Positions 52,075 through 60,161 of a stretch of 64,000 nt of DNA are shown here, piece by piece. Origin of the DNA: CAZIKF01 sp964539825 (GTDB taxonomy: Bacteria > Muiribacteriota > UBA6191). Numbering within the stretch: position 1 is the first letter of the stretch; every line of letters begins with the position of its first letter. Location of the stretch: positions 1 to 64,000 of the forward strand of contig CAZIKF010000021.1 of NCBI GenBank assembly GCA_964539825.1, written 5' to 3'. A model generated the notes under the pieces. It had not been told where the DNA came from and searched no databases. It saw only the letters and a list, made by a program, of their open reading frames with translations. The translations under genes were made by a program, and so were the position numbers.

Positions 52075-52965
52075 TCAGGCACAGAGATCTAGAAAAATAC
52101 TGTGCAAAGATGGCCGAGTGATTTCAAATCTATGAATTCGAACCTTAGATTTGACCATCTGCTCCAGTATTTCTTGAGGTTCAAGCTCTTCAGGATACCG
52201 TATTTCAACACGGTTACCCTGGTCATAAATCGTACAGCCATCAGGTAGATCGGGTAAGGTCCCATCAAAAGTCAGAGAAATAATGCGCGGCTCAAAGTCC
52301 CTCTTCACTTCATCGATCGTTCCATATGCCCTGGACTTTCCCTCAGCAATAAAAATCACCCGATCACAGAGATCCTCCACCTCCAGGATTTGGTGTGAGG
52401 AAAACAAAATAGAAACTCCCGCGGCCTTTCTTTCTTTTAATAGCTCAAAAACCATTTGGCGGTTGATAGGGTCCAGTCCCCGAAAAGGCTCATCCAGAAT
52501 CAGGATTGGAGGATTGTGAATCAGGCTGGAGATGATCTGTACTTTTTGCTGCATTCCCGAAGAAAGGTTTTGGATTTTCTGATTTCTCAAATCCCAGAGT
52601 TCAAATCTGTTGAGAAGTTCTTTAGCCCGTTCCTTCAGTAGGGGCAGCGGTACCGAACGCAGTCGACCCAGGTAAATGATCGTGTCCCAAATCTTGGCCC
52701 TTGTATAAAGCCCCCTTTCTTCAGGCAGGTATCCAACCTCTCCCGCACGTCCTTCATGAAATGGTTTTGAACGCAAAAGTAAAGAGCCCTGGTCTGGTTC
52801 ATAAATTCGAAGCAGGGTCCTGATGGTAGTGGTTTTACCGGCACCATTTCTTCCCAAAAATCCAAAAATCTCCCCCGGAAACACATCAAAGGAAAGAGAG
52901 TCTACGGCCATGAATTCACCAAAGGCTTTACTGAAGTCTTTAACTTCAATGCAGGGGGGCTTCAT
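52075..52965 (-). CDS. ABC transporter ATP-binding protein, NatA/ABC-2 type
   Basis: The ATG at 52965 overlaps the preceding stop by 4 nt, which sets the start. Walker A is GRNGAGKT (38-45), the signature is LSSGMQQK and Walker B is ILILDEPFRGLDP. A C-terminal extension (residues about 225-296, DUF4162-like) is typical of NatA proteins that pair with an ABC-2 permease. No permease gene follows: the next gene is the neuA-like one. The partner instead appears to be the chemoreceptor-like gene upstream. Confidence 0.88.
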   Translation of the reverse strand: MKPPCIEVKDFSKAFGEFMAVDSLSFDVFPGEIFGFLGRNGAGKTTTIRTLLRIYEPDQGSLLLRSKPFHEGRAGEVGYLPEERGLYTRAKIWDTIIYLGRLRSVPLPLLKERAKELLNRFELWDLRNQKIQNLSSGMQQKVQIISSLIHNPPILILDEPFRGLDPINRQMVFELLKERKAAGVSILFSSHQILEVEDLCDRVIFIAEGKSRAYGTIDEVKRDFEPRIISLTFDGTLPDLPDGCTIYDQGNRVEIRYPEELEPQEILEQMVKSKVRIHRFEITRPSLHSIFLDLCA

Positions 52966-54305
52966 GACTTGCCCCACAGAAAGGATTTGATCCTGTGCTG
53001 GATTCTGAGTATTGCATGGGAAACCTTGGAAATACCCTGTGGCACATCTCTCAGACCCTTTTGATAGCCCGGATTATCAGAAGAGTGGTTGGAGAGTTCC
53101 TGTAGCAATGCCTGGAGAGCCTCCAGGCGACTCAGAGAATCCTCAATAACGCTGTCTACCCGGGAGAGATTTCTATGTTGGCGCTCCCGGTAAACGCTGA
53201 GATCTTGTTCAACTGCCTGGATATTCTCAAGTGCCCTGGAGAGTTCCCGATCGTACTTTTTAGTCGAAGCCCAGTACTCGGAGAAATCCTTAAGAACTTT
53301 TTCAGATTTCTGGCTCAGTTCACGGATACTCTCCGCCACAACAGAAAAACCTTGACCCGCCTCTCCCGCCCGATTCCCCTCTACAAACGCATTAAGGGTT
53401 AATAAATCACTCTTCTTTAAGATCTCTTCGATGGTCTCAATTTGCTCTGAAGAAAGACTTAAAAATGAACTCAATTCCACTTGTATTGAGTTCAACTGAG
53501 AGGAAGCGCTTGAACAATCGTGAGATAGCTTGTCCCAGCGAGCATCCCAATCCTTTAATTCTGGCAATTCCTTTTCCGTACCTTGCATGGAAAGGCGCAA
53601 CTCTTCAAAAGTCTCCTGGAGGTTTTCGAGAAGAATTCTTTGCGCGCTCAGGTCTTCTCCCCAGTGGAAAATAGCCTCGGCTGTAAGGCGTTCTGTTTGT
53701 TCCAGGTCTTGGTGACTCTGGGTCAGTTCTGACTCCAAAGATTCCAAAGGGGCATAGACCCAGCGGCTAAGTGCCGCGTATCCAATGATTAGAGTCATAG
53801 CCAACAGGGCAGAACCTGAAAGACTTACAATCTGGTAGAGCCGATTCCATTTAGTCTTCCAGGGATCTGTAGAGAACTCGACCTGCAGGAAGCCGGTTGT
53901 AGTTTGCTCATTCATTAGCGGCCCCGTTACCACCAGGGAAGTTCCAATCACTTCCAAAAATATTTTAGGCGGCGGGTCCCTGAGGGCTGATTCAATGCCT
54001 GGCGGAAAAGATCTGGAGGAAATGCCATCCCCGCTAAATAGGGTGATTTTTGAAAACGAAGGATCTCGATCAAGTTTTCGCAGTGTGCTCACCAGGTGGT
54101 TCCACACTTTGTTCGATTCTTCTTTTAAAGATTCAATTGCCAGGGGGTCGGATAGCTCAAAGATCCATCTGACCCTCGAAAAAATGTCCTTTTGTTCTTC
54201 AATCTCAACCCGATGCAGAAATACGAAGGGCAGTAGGAGGCAAAATACTGCGCTGAAGCCTGCCGAAACAAAAAGTGCTCGGTATCGAATGGAACGGGAG
54301 CTCAT
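52962..54305 (-). CDS. Methyl-accepting chemotaxis protein-like transmembrane receptor
   Basis: Two membrane helices (about 10-32 and 164-186) flank a 130-residue periplasmic domain. A coiled coil follows, with the MCP hairpin tip: LLTLNAFVEGNRAGEAGQGF then SVVAESIRELSQKSE, matching the NLLALNAAIEAARAGE pattern. The tip deviates (FVEGNRAG for AIEAARAG), so coupling to CheA/CheW is doubtful. It is 447 residues long, with no HAMP domain I can be sure of. Translationally coupled to an ABC ATPase gene. Confidence 0.8.
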   Translation of the reverse strand: MSSRSIRYRALFVSAGFSAVFCLLLPFVFLHRVEIEEQKDIFSRVRWIFELSDPLAIESLKEESNKVWNHLVSTLRKLDRDPSFSKITLFSGDGISSRSFPPGIESALRDPPPKIFLEVIGTSLVVTGPLMNEQTTTGFLQVEFSTDPWKTKWNRLYQIVSLSGSALLAMTLIIGYAALSRWVYAPLESLESELTQSHQDLEQTERLTAEAIFHWGEDLSAQRILLENLQETFEELRLSMQGTEKELPELKDWDARWDKLSHDCSSASSQLNSIQVELSSFLSLSSEQIETIEEILKKSDLLTLNAFVEGNRAGEAGQGFSVVAESIRELSQKSEKVLKDFSEYWASTKKYDRELSRALENIQAVEQDLSVYRERQHRNLSRVDSVIEDSLSRLEALQALLQELSNHSSDNPGYQKGLRDVPQGISKVSHAILRIQHRIKSFLWGKS

Positions 54306-54329
54306 AGAAAATAAGTGTAGGATCTTATT

Positions 54330-54450
54330 ATATGCTCAAAAGCATTTGGTTTGCCCGGATTTCCGGCTAAACCAGGCATCTGTTAATTTGGTTGCCTATC
54401 TGCGATGAGCTTGTTTTGGTTATGACCCCGCAAACGGGTAACCGATTGCA
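54330..54450 (+). promoter_or_regulatory. Conserved leader/intergenic element, copy B
   Basis: Aligns with 24235-24345 over its whole length and shares the core tctgcgatgagcttgttttg with it. Two small hairpins are visible: CCGG-ATTT-CCGG near 54355-54366 and CGG-gtaa-CCG at 54435-54444. It ends about 20 bp before the methyltransferase ATG (54469), in the same orientation, and fills most of the 163-bp gap between divergent genes. Confidence 0.55.
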
Positions 54451-54468
54451 AAACGGTATAGAATAGGA

Positions 54469-55269
54469 ATGATGAAGAAGACCGTTTTAGCAAACATTGG
54501 TTTAGATCAGCTTGCCGCTGAGCACTGGAGATTAAGGCATCCGACGGGACGTGACCCCGTCCTCTACTTTGAGCGAAATCCAATCTCTGAGCCTGAAGAA
54601 GATCCTTTTGAAAGACAGTGGATTGAGGAAGTTCTAGGAGAACTCCCCTACCCGGAGGGAAGTTCTGTCTTGGATGTGGGAGCCGGTGACGGCAGAATCG
54701 CCCGAGAGCTCAGGACTCGCAATATGAAGGTAAAATGTCTGGAGCCGTCTGGAATTCAGTCTCAAAGACTGCGTGGGGAAGGATTTGAGGTTCTTGAGGA
54801 ACAGTGGCTTGAAAAGGACGCTTGTCCCGAATTTGACTATATTCTTTTCTGCAGGTCTCTGGGGGTTAGCGCTTTAAAGAACAAGGATGTATATCTTGTG
54901 AGAGCTATGGAGAAATCAATCAAGTATGCAAGGTTTGGGGGAACTGTGATTTCTCCTCCCATTGAAAAGATTGTAAATCCCGGGAAACTAGAATCTCAAC
55001 TCTTTCCAGGTGGAATGGTAAGGGAGTTATATACTCCCGCGATTCTCGGTTTGCTTGAGCTCGGAGTTTTTCCACAAACTCGGTTTATCAGCCAAATCCA
55101 GGTCAAGGGTTATGATTCCCTGGAACAATGTAAAGCAGAGGATTTTAAATACCTTCAGGACTCTTCCCTTCTCGATGAATACATCAGGAGCTCTTGTACT
55201 CACACACAAGGCGGATTATCCAGGGATCGGCACATGATTACCATGCTAGTGAATTGGAGTAAGTCATGA
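54469..55269 (+). CDS. SAM-dependent methyltransferase-like protein
   Basis: A 266-residue protein with SVLDVGAGDGRIARELR (near residue 67, SAM motif I), VKCLEPSG (motif II) and FDYILFCRSLGVSALKN (motif III region). The N-terminus ENIGLDQLAAEHW-like lead has no known role. An overlap of 4 nt couples it to the CYTH-domain gene. The substrate is unknown. ATG at 54469 or 54472 are both possible. Confidence 0.75.
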   Translation: MMKKTVLANIGLDQLAAEHWRLRHPTGRDPVLYFERNPISEPEEDPFERQWIEEVLGELPYPEGSSVLDVGAGDGRIARELRTRNMKVKCLEPSGIQSQRLRGEGFEVLEEQWLEKDACPEFDYILFCRSLGVSALKNKDVYLVRAMEKSIKYARFGGTVISPPIEKIVNPGKLESQLFPGGMVRELYTPAILGLLELGVFPQTRFISQIQVKGYDSLEQCKAEDFKYLQDSSLLDEYIRSSCTHTQGGLSRDRHMITMLVNWSKS

Positions 55270-55859
55270 AGGACATGGAAAGGGAAGTGAAACTTTGTCT
55301 GCAAAAGCGGGAATTCTTTCTCATCCTTAATTATCTCCAGGAAAAGGGAGAATTCTTAGAGGAGCAAAGCCAGGTCAATTATTACCTCGATTCACCGGGT
55401 AGAGAACTGCTTGATAAGGGAGAAATGTTTCGTCTCAGGCTTTTGGATGAGAGCGTACTGATCACGTTGAAATACAATGTTCATGCAACCGATGGCTTCT
55501 TCGAGTGCTCTCAGGTTGAAGAGGAGTTTTGCCGCAAGGAGTTAGACTCCCCAGAGGAAATCATATCTGAGTTGAACCTGGAAGAATTCTTTCCATATCT
55601 TCCCTCAGAGCTTGTAGTGGTAGGTTCTTTGAGTAATCTCAGGCGTGTTTTTCAGTGGGGTATCTATATCTTGGAATTGGATGAAACCACCCTGCCGGGC
55701 CAAGAAATCGAGTACGAATTGGAATGTGAAACAAAGGATCCGCAGGACTTCAAGAAAGAGATCCAAAAATTATTTCAGGAATTGAACCTTGAAATGAGGC
55801 CCCAAAAGAAAACGAAATACGCGCGCTTCCTCCAATCTTTGAATGAGTTGACGACTTGA
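55266..55859 (+). CDS. CYTH-domain (class IV adenylate cyclase / ThTPase-like) protein
   Basis: The ExExK signature is EREVK (E5, E7, K9). Later tunnel residues fit as well: FRLRLL, ITLKYN, and the closing ELDETTLPG then EIEYELECE, with acidic metal ligands. These proteins bind triphosphorylated substrates: thiamine triphosphate, inorganic triphosphate or, in class IV cyclases, ATP. The 197-residue length suits any. It is coupled to a methyltransferase gene, which does not reveal the substrate. Confidence 0.82.
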   Translation: MKDMEREVKLCLQKREFFLILNYLQEKGEFLEEQSQVNYYLDSPGRELLDKGEMFRLRLLDESVLITLKYNVHATDGFFECSQVEEEFCRKELDSPEEIISELNLEEFFPYLPSELVVVGSLSNLRRVFQWGIYILELDETTLPGQEIEYELECETKDPQDFKKEIQKLFQELNLEMRPQKKTKYARFLQSLNELTT

Positions 55860-55870
55860 TAGCCTGTGGT

Positions 55871-56644
55871 TTACCAGTGAAACCTGAAAGCGCCAACCAA
55901 ACCGTCTAGTTCGAAGTCTACATGGGCTTCATTCAAATCGCCCTCGTTCACGGTGACATCAAAATTGCGTTTGCGGTAACCCAAAAAAATGGATCCCATC
56001 TGATCGCTCTCTCCATCAAGCAGATAGCGAATACCCAGCTCGGCATCTTGAAAGCTCAACTCATTGCCAGCGAGGGATAGTTCAAGGATTTTAAAGGCCC
56101 CGACCAGCCTCCAGGCATCTTGAAGGGCTATATCTGTTTCAAAACCAATATAGGGTAGGGGTAGAGTTTCGTCAAAACGGGAGGTGGGTGCCGCTCCCGC
56201 ACCTCGAATACCCTCGATGGAGACGGCTGCATCTATCCATTGGAGCCCGACAATAAAGTTGAAATTCGATCCCATTGCACCCGTGTTTACAAACCGATAG
56301 GACCAATCCCAGGTATTCCAATCCATCTGAAAATTTAAGCTGTCATTATTGAGATAAGTCTGGCCGTCAAAAGTGAAGTTAGACTGGACACGCAGAGAGG
56401 TCCGGTAATCGATGGGCTGGTAAGAAAGCTTGGAGCTAAAGCCCAGTACATGAAGGTTCATACCAAAGCCGGGAGCGTTGTCCCCTTTTTTCTCGATCAC
56501 ACCTCTTCCCAGGCCCCCACTCCCGACAATGTTTCCGCTTATGTCGTTATTCCACAATTCTACCTGTGGTGTAAGTCCGGTTACGGCGTAGCCAGAAAAG
56601 AATGTTAAGAGGAAAAGGAGTAAATTGATGGAACCAGTCTTCAT
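55871..56644 (-). CDS. Outer-membrane protein (small beta-barrel)
   Basis: Signal peptide residues 1-24 (LLFLLTFFSGYAVTG), then alternating hydrophobic strands rich in Gly and aromatics, ending GAFRFHW with a C-terminal aromatic residue, the outer-membrane insertion signal. The pattern (VGLQWIDAAVSIEG, LPYIGFETDI, GIRYLLDG) resembles the outer-membrane family that has a conserved 'EGGIW-like' start, but I cannot name it. AGGGGAGATT precedes the ATG. Copy C of the conserved leader element lies upstream. Confidence 0.72.
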   Translation of the reverse strand: MKTGSINLLLFLLTFFSGYAVTGLTPQVELWNNDISGNIVGSGGLGRGVIEKKGDNAPGFGMNLHVLGFSSKLSYQPIDYRTSLRVQSNFTFDGQTYLNNDSLNFQMDWNTWDWSYRFVNTGAMGSNFNFIVGLQWIDAAVSIEGIRGAGAAPTSRFDETLPLPYIGFETDIALQDAWRLVGAFKILELSLAGNELSFQDAELGIRYLLDGESDQMGSIFLGYRKRNFDVTVNEGDLNEAHVDFELDGLVGAFRFHW

Positions 56645-56694
56645 GAGAATCTCCCCTGGGAATTTGGGGCGATTCTAGACTCTTCCATACCGAA

Positions 56695-56780
56695 AAGCAA
56701 ACGGTTATCCGTTTGTAGGTTCATGACCAAAACAAGCTCATTACAGAGGGGTAAATGCGGCCTGGCATATACCAAATTTC
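56695..56780 (-). promoter_or_regulatory. Conserved leader/intergenic element, copy C
   Basis: On the minus strand this contains atgagcttgttttggtcatga, matching copies A and B, followed by a perfect hairpin AAACGG-ATAA-CCGTTT (56699-56714 on the plus strand). It lies between the alpha-amylase stop and the outer-membrane protein gene and reads toward the latter. As with the other copies, it is upstream of and co-oriented with a gene. Confidence 0.5.
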
Positions 56781-56786
56781 AATTGG

Positions 56787-58142
56787 TCAATGGGAGACTT
56801 TTTCGATTCGGGTATAAATGGTATACCCCTCGCCCAGGATTCGGGGGCTCCACTCGGAACCGGGTCGATAACTCTTCTCTCCCAGTCTGAGCAGAATCTT
56901 TTTATCGATACTGGCCACATAGGAAGAGTTAGTAGTGTTGAGAATCTGAAGCTTGCTGTCCCTATGTATGCCCAGTTCATGCCGAATCTGAATTAATTCC
57001 ACAATTCGATCTCGATTAGAAGCTCCTTTATCGAAAAGATGCTCCCAAAATACGGATGGAGTACCCGGGTGGGTCATGATATAGGCATAGCCTTTCAGGA
57101 GGTGTTCCTGTGGAAATGGCCAGTGGGCCTGCTCTCCACCGGTATCGTGGTTATCTAAGAAGGTGACGGACTTGGCGGGCCACCAACCCAAGACTCCGGA
57201 TGCTTTTTTATTTTTATCACTCAACCTCCAGAGTTCGGAGCGAATAAAAGCCTCCTGTAGTACACCCTTAGTCGTAAAATCGAAACTTCTGGGTTCTCCT
57301 CCAGCGGAGTCAATCCAGTCCACTATTTTTTGCCGATGGGCGTTTTGATTAGGCTTAAGCACAAAGTCGTCGGTGTAATCCATGGAACTCCAATACTCAC
57401 CTACAGTAAAGGCAGGATTTGTCTCCCTCATATATTCCCGAACCCAGCGTCCATCGAAGCCTTTGACAAAATCAAATCGAAAACCCTGAAAGCCGAGATC
57501 GCTTTGAAGCCAATTCAGCCATGCGATGAGATCTTTTCGAACCCTGGCATTGTTATGGTCAATGTCAGGAGCTGGTTCAAAGTTTTCACCGCTATCCGGA
57601 CTGCCGGTTCCCCTGTAATCATCCTTAGAAAGGGCCCACTTTTCCCACATCATTTTTCCACTGCGATGATGAAACACATTCCATACCCCATCTTCCTGAT
57701 GAGATGCGGTGCGATGATTGATGACAATATCCGCGATAGATAAGATCCCCTGCTTACGAAAAGCACGAACGGCCCGAACCAGTTCTTCTTTTGATCCATA
57801 AAAAGTTTTCTCTTGTTTCGTGCCTACATCATAATAATCACCGGGCATATAGCCCTGGTCGCTGACGGATCGGGAAACAGGCGGGAACCAAATGTGGGTG
57901 ATTCCCATTTTTGAAATCTCGACAGCTTTGGACTCCAAATGGCGGAACCAGACGCCCTCTTCTCCATTAACCCGTGCGTTCCAGGTGAATCCCTGCAGCA
58001 AGACTTCAGTATCCTTTTGAGGGGTAGAAATTTCGGCCCCATAAAGAGCCTGGAATTGCAGAGCCCTGGGCGGGTGGGAAGCCGTACCAATAATTAGCAG
58101 AAAAAGAAAAGAAAGCCAGTGCCATTGAGGGACTAAATTCAC
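56787..58142 (-). CDS. Secreted alpha-amylase, plant-type GH13
   Basis: A signal peptide or membrane anchor (residues 1-20) is followed by a (beta/alpha)8 GH13 domain. The catalytic triad is D224 (FRFDFVKGF), E249 (TVGEYW) and D333 (FLDNHD). Phrases such as VLLQGFTWNA, SVSDQGYMPGDYYD, ADIVINHRTA, FDFTTKGVLQEA and WWPAKSVTFLDNHDTGG are strikingly like cereal alpha-amylases (the GH13_6 type). It hydrolyses alpha-1,4-glucans outside the cytoplasm. The 451-residue length suits a single catalytic domain plus short C-domain. Confidence 0.93.
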   Translation of the reverse strand: MNLVPQWHWLSFLFLLIIGTASHPPRALQFQALYGAEISTPQKDTEVLLQGFTWNARVNGEEGVWFRHLESKAVEISKMGITHIWFPPVSRSVSDQGYMPGDYYDVGTKQEKTFYGSKEELVRAVRAFRKQGILSIADIVINHRTASHQEDGVWNVFHHRSGKMMWEKWALSKDDYRGTGSPDSGENFEPAPDIDHNNARVRKDLIAWLNWLQSDLGFQGFRFDFVKGFDGRWVREYMRETNPAFTVGEYWSSMDYTDDFVLKPNQNAHRQKIVDWIDSAGGEPRSFDFTTKGVLQEAFIRSELWRLSDKNKKASGVLGWWPAKSVTFLDNHDTGGEQAHWPFPQEHLLKGYAYIMTHPGTPSVFWEHLFDKGASNRDRIVELIQIRHELGIHRDSKLQILNTTNSSYVASIDKKILLRLGEKSYRPGSEWSPRILGEGYTIYTRIEKVSH

Positions 58143-58341
58143 TTTTGCTTACTCCTTTCTCCTCGGGGGACGTCAAAGGCCGCGCGATATAGCCATCTTG
58201 AAAGGTGACTTGATTCTAAAGATTAAAAAGCGTATGGCAAGATGGGCGGCAAATTATTCCATTTTGGAAAGAGTGAGTAGGGCAGGTGCTGGTGGTAGAC
58301 TGGAAATTCCATCCAAGAATTGTTATGTAGAGGGATAGTTT

Positions 58342-59016
58342 ATGTTTTTCACCCGCAAAAAAAATCGAATTGAAGAGCAAACCAACGAGTATTTGGAGGC
58401 CGCCAAAAAATGCAAAGACGCTTTTTTGGAAGGGATGGAATATTTCGTGGAACACGGAGTGGTGGACAAGGAGTATATCCTGTTTGTTCAAAAGGTCACC
58501 AAGTATGAAGGCATAGCGGATGATCTCAGGGATAGCATTGCACGCAAAATGTATGAAGATTCCTTGATTCCTGAATCGCGGGGTGATGTTCTTGCCTTTC
58601 TGGAAACCTTTGATCGCATCCCCAATAGGATGGAAGGGATCGTCCAGTTCATTGATGAGGTAAACCTGGCTATTCCCCCAGCCCTATTGGATGAGGATGG
58701 AGAATTTTTTACCCGGGAGATACGGAAGCTTTGCATGGGAGTGGTGACCACTTTTGAATTAGCGATCGATTCCGGCAGATGTTTCTTCACAGAACCCCAG
58801 CGAGTTAGGGAGTACACCGTTGCTATCGATCGCCATGAATCTGATTGTGACAAGATAGAATCAGCTTTGAAGCGCTATGTCTTTCATCAAAAGGATTTTT
58901 CAGACCTCCAGAAAATCCTTTTTTTGGACCTGTTGGAGCGTGTGGGTGATATTGCGGATATGGCAGAGGACTTCCAGCGTCGAATTATCCTGCTTTCTCT
59001 TAAGAATCTTTACTGA
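58342..59016 (+). CDS. DUF47/PhoU-like phosphate transport regulator
   Basis: A 224-residue all-helical protein of the DUF47 (TIGR00153) family that pairs with PiT transporters. Acidic metal-binding repeats are seen in KYEGIADDLRDSIARKMYED and DRHESDCDKIESALKRYVF. GAGGGA precedes the ATG. It is 54 bp upstream of the PiT permease gene on the same strand. It is thought to control or assist inorganic phosphate uptake. The 200 bp upstream contain no clear promoter. Confidence 0.9.
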   Translation: MFFTRKKNRIEEQTNEYLEAAKKCKDAFLEGMEYFVEHGVVDKEYILFVQKVTKYEGIADDLRDSIARKMYEDSLIPESRGDVLAFLETFDRIPNRMEGIVQFIDEVNLAIPPALLDEDGEFFTREIRKLCMGVVTTFELAIDSGRCFFTEPQRVREYTVAIDRHESDCDKIESALKRYVFHQKDFSDLQKILFLDLLERVGDIADMAEDFQRRIILLSLKNLY

Positions 59017-59070
59017 GGTTGATAACTATTTACTCCTTTTCTTTTTGTAAAAACCTTTGGTTGTAGGGAA

Positions 59071-60000
59071 ATGATGAACTGGCAATTAGCGTCTGGAGTT
59101 TTCCTCGGCTGGTCCCTGGGCTCCAATGATTCAGCCAATGTATTTGGAACTGCCGTAGCGACAAAAATGGTTCGCTATGGCACTGCTGTGAGCCTCTGTG
59201 CGCTGTTCATAGTTTTGGGAGCGTGGCTGGAGGGTGAAGCTGGCTTTCATCGGCTTTCCAGTTTGGTTAGTCAAAACGCAAACGAGGTATTTTTCTGTTC
59301 ACTCGCGGCAGGTCTCACAGTCACCATCATGACCATTCTTGCTTTGCCTGTCTCCACATCGCAAGCAATTGTAGGAAGTATATTTGGTGTGGGCGTTGCC
59401 AGTGGGAAAGCCGTAGACCTGGGGGGCTTTGGCAAGCTTATGATCTGCTGGGTAGGTACCCCCGTCGGCGGATTCATCGTAGCCGTGATCTTATACAGGC
59501 TGGCTGGGTGGCTCATATCCAGGTTTCAATTTAACTTTTTTGAACTTGACTGGTTTCTTCGCTGGGGCCTGATTCTGTCAGGAATCTACGGTTCCTATGC
59601 CCTTGGGGCCAATAATGTAGCGAATGTTACCGGGGTTTATGTGGGTGCGGGACTACTTAGTGTAGAACAGGCAGCAATAGTGGGTGGATTAAGTATCGCA
59701 TCCGGGGTTCTGACCTTTTCAAGAAATGTCATGATGACAGTTGGCAAGGACCTTATTCCACTCAATGGACTGGGAGCACTGGTGGCAATTTTGTCTCATG
59801 CGATCGTAGTTCATTTCTATGCTCAATTTGGAGTTCCGGTATCCACTTCTCAGGCCATTGTGGGTGCTGTCCTTGGGGTGGGTATGCTCCTTGGTCGACG
59901 AATTCGTTACGACAAGCTTCGGAGGGTTTTCCAGGCCTGGATTATGACTCCGATGATCGCGGGCTTCCTGACGGTTATTTTTATTCGCCTCTTCTTGTGA
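59071..60000 (+). CDS. PiT-family inorganic phosphate transporter
   Basis: A 309-residue membrane protein with about 10 helices and the duplicated PiT signature: WSLGSNDSANVFGTAVATKM (near residue 14) and ALGANNVANVTGVYVGAG (near 184). Each half also has LPVSTSQAIVGSIFGVG or VPVSTSQAIVGAVLGVG. It carries phosphate across the inner membrane with H+ or Na+. The TGA stop (59998-60000) lies inside the first bases of a palindromic repeat. ATG at 59071 or 59074. Confidence 0.93.
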   Translation: MMNWQLASGVFLGWSLGSNDSANVFGTAVATKMVRYGTAVSLCALFIVLGAWLEGEAGFHRLSSLVSQNANEVFFCSLAAGLTVTIMTILALPVSTSQAIVGSIFGVGVASGKAVDLGGFGKLMICWVGTPVGGFIVAVILYRLAGWLISRFQFNFFELDWFLRWGLILSGIYGSYALGANNVANVTGVYVGAGLLSVEQAAIVGGLSIASGVLTFSRNVMMTVGKDLIPLNGLGALVAILSHAIVVHFYAQFGVPVSTSQAIVGAVLGVGMLLGRRIRYDKLRRVFQAWIMTPMIAGFLTVIFIRLFL

Positions 60001-60161
60001 GGCGAGAACCGAGGCTTAGGTGCTGGGCTGGGGGTCCATAAGCAGCACCTACTCGCAGATCACTCCTAGAACGATGCGGTGCATCGCCCGTCGTCGCGAT
60101 GTGCGAGTATGCACTACTTCTGAACCCCCAGCCCAGCACCACGCCTCGGCTCTCGCCTCAC
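59997..60161. repeat. 165-bp near-perfect palindromic intergenic element
   Basis: Left end gtgaggcgagaaccgaggc and right end gcctcggctctcgcctcac are inverted complements with one mismatch. Pairing extends about 75 bp per arm, through ggtgctgggctgggggt to the tactcgca region near the centre. The core (gcagatcactcctagaacga...cgcccgtcgtcgcg) is shared with 7096-7260. The first four bases overlap the PiT stop codon. Confidence 0.92.
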
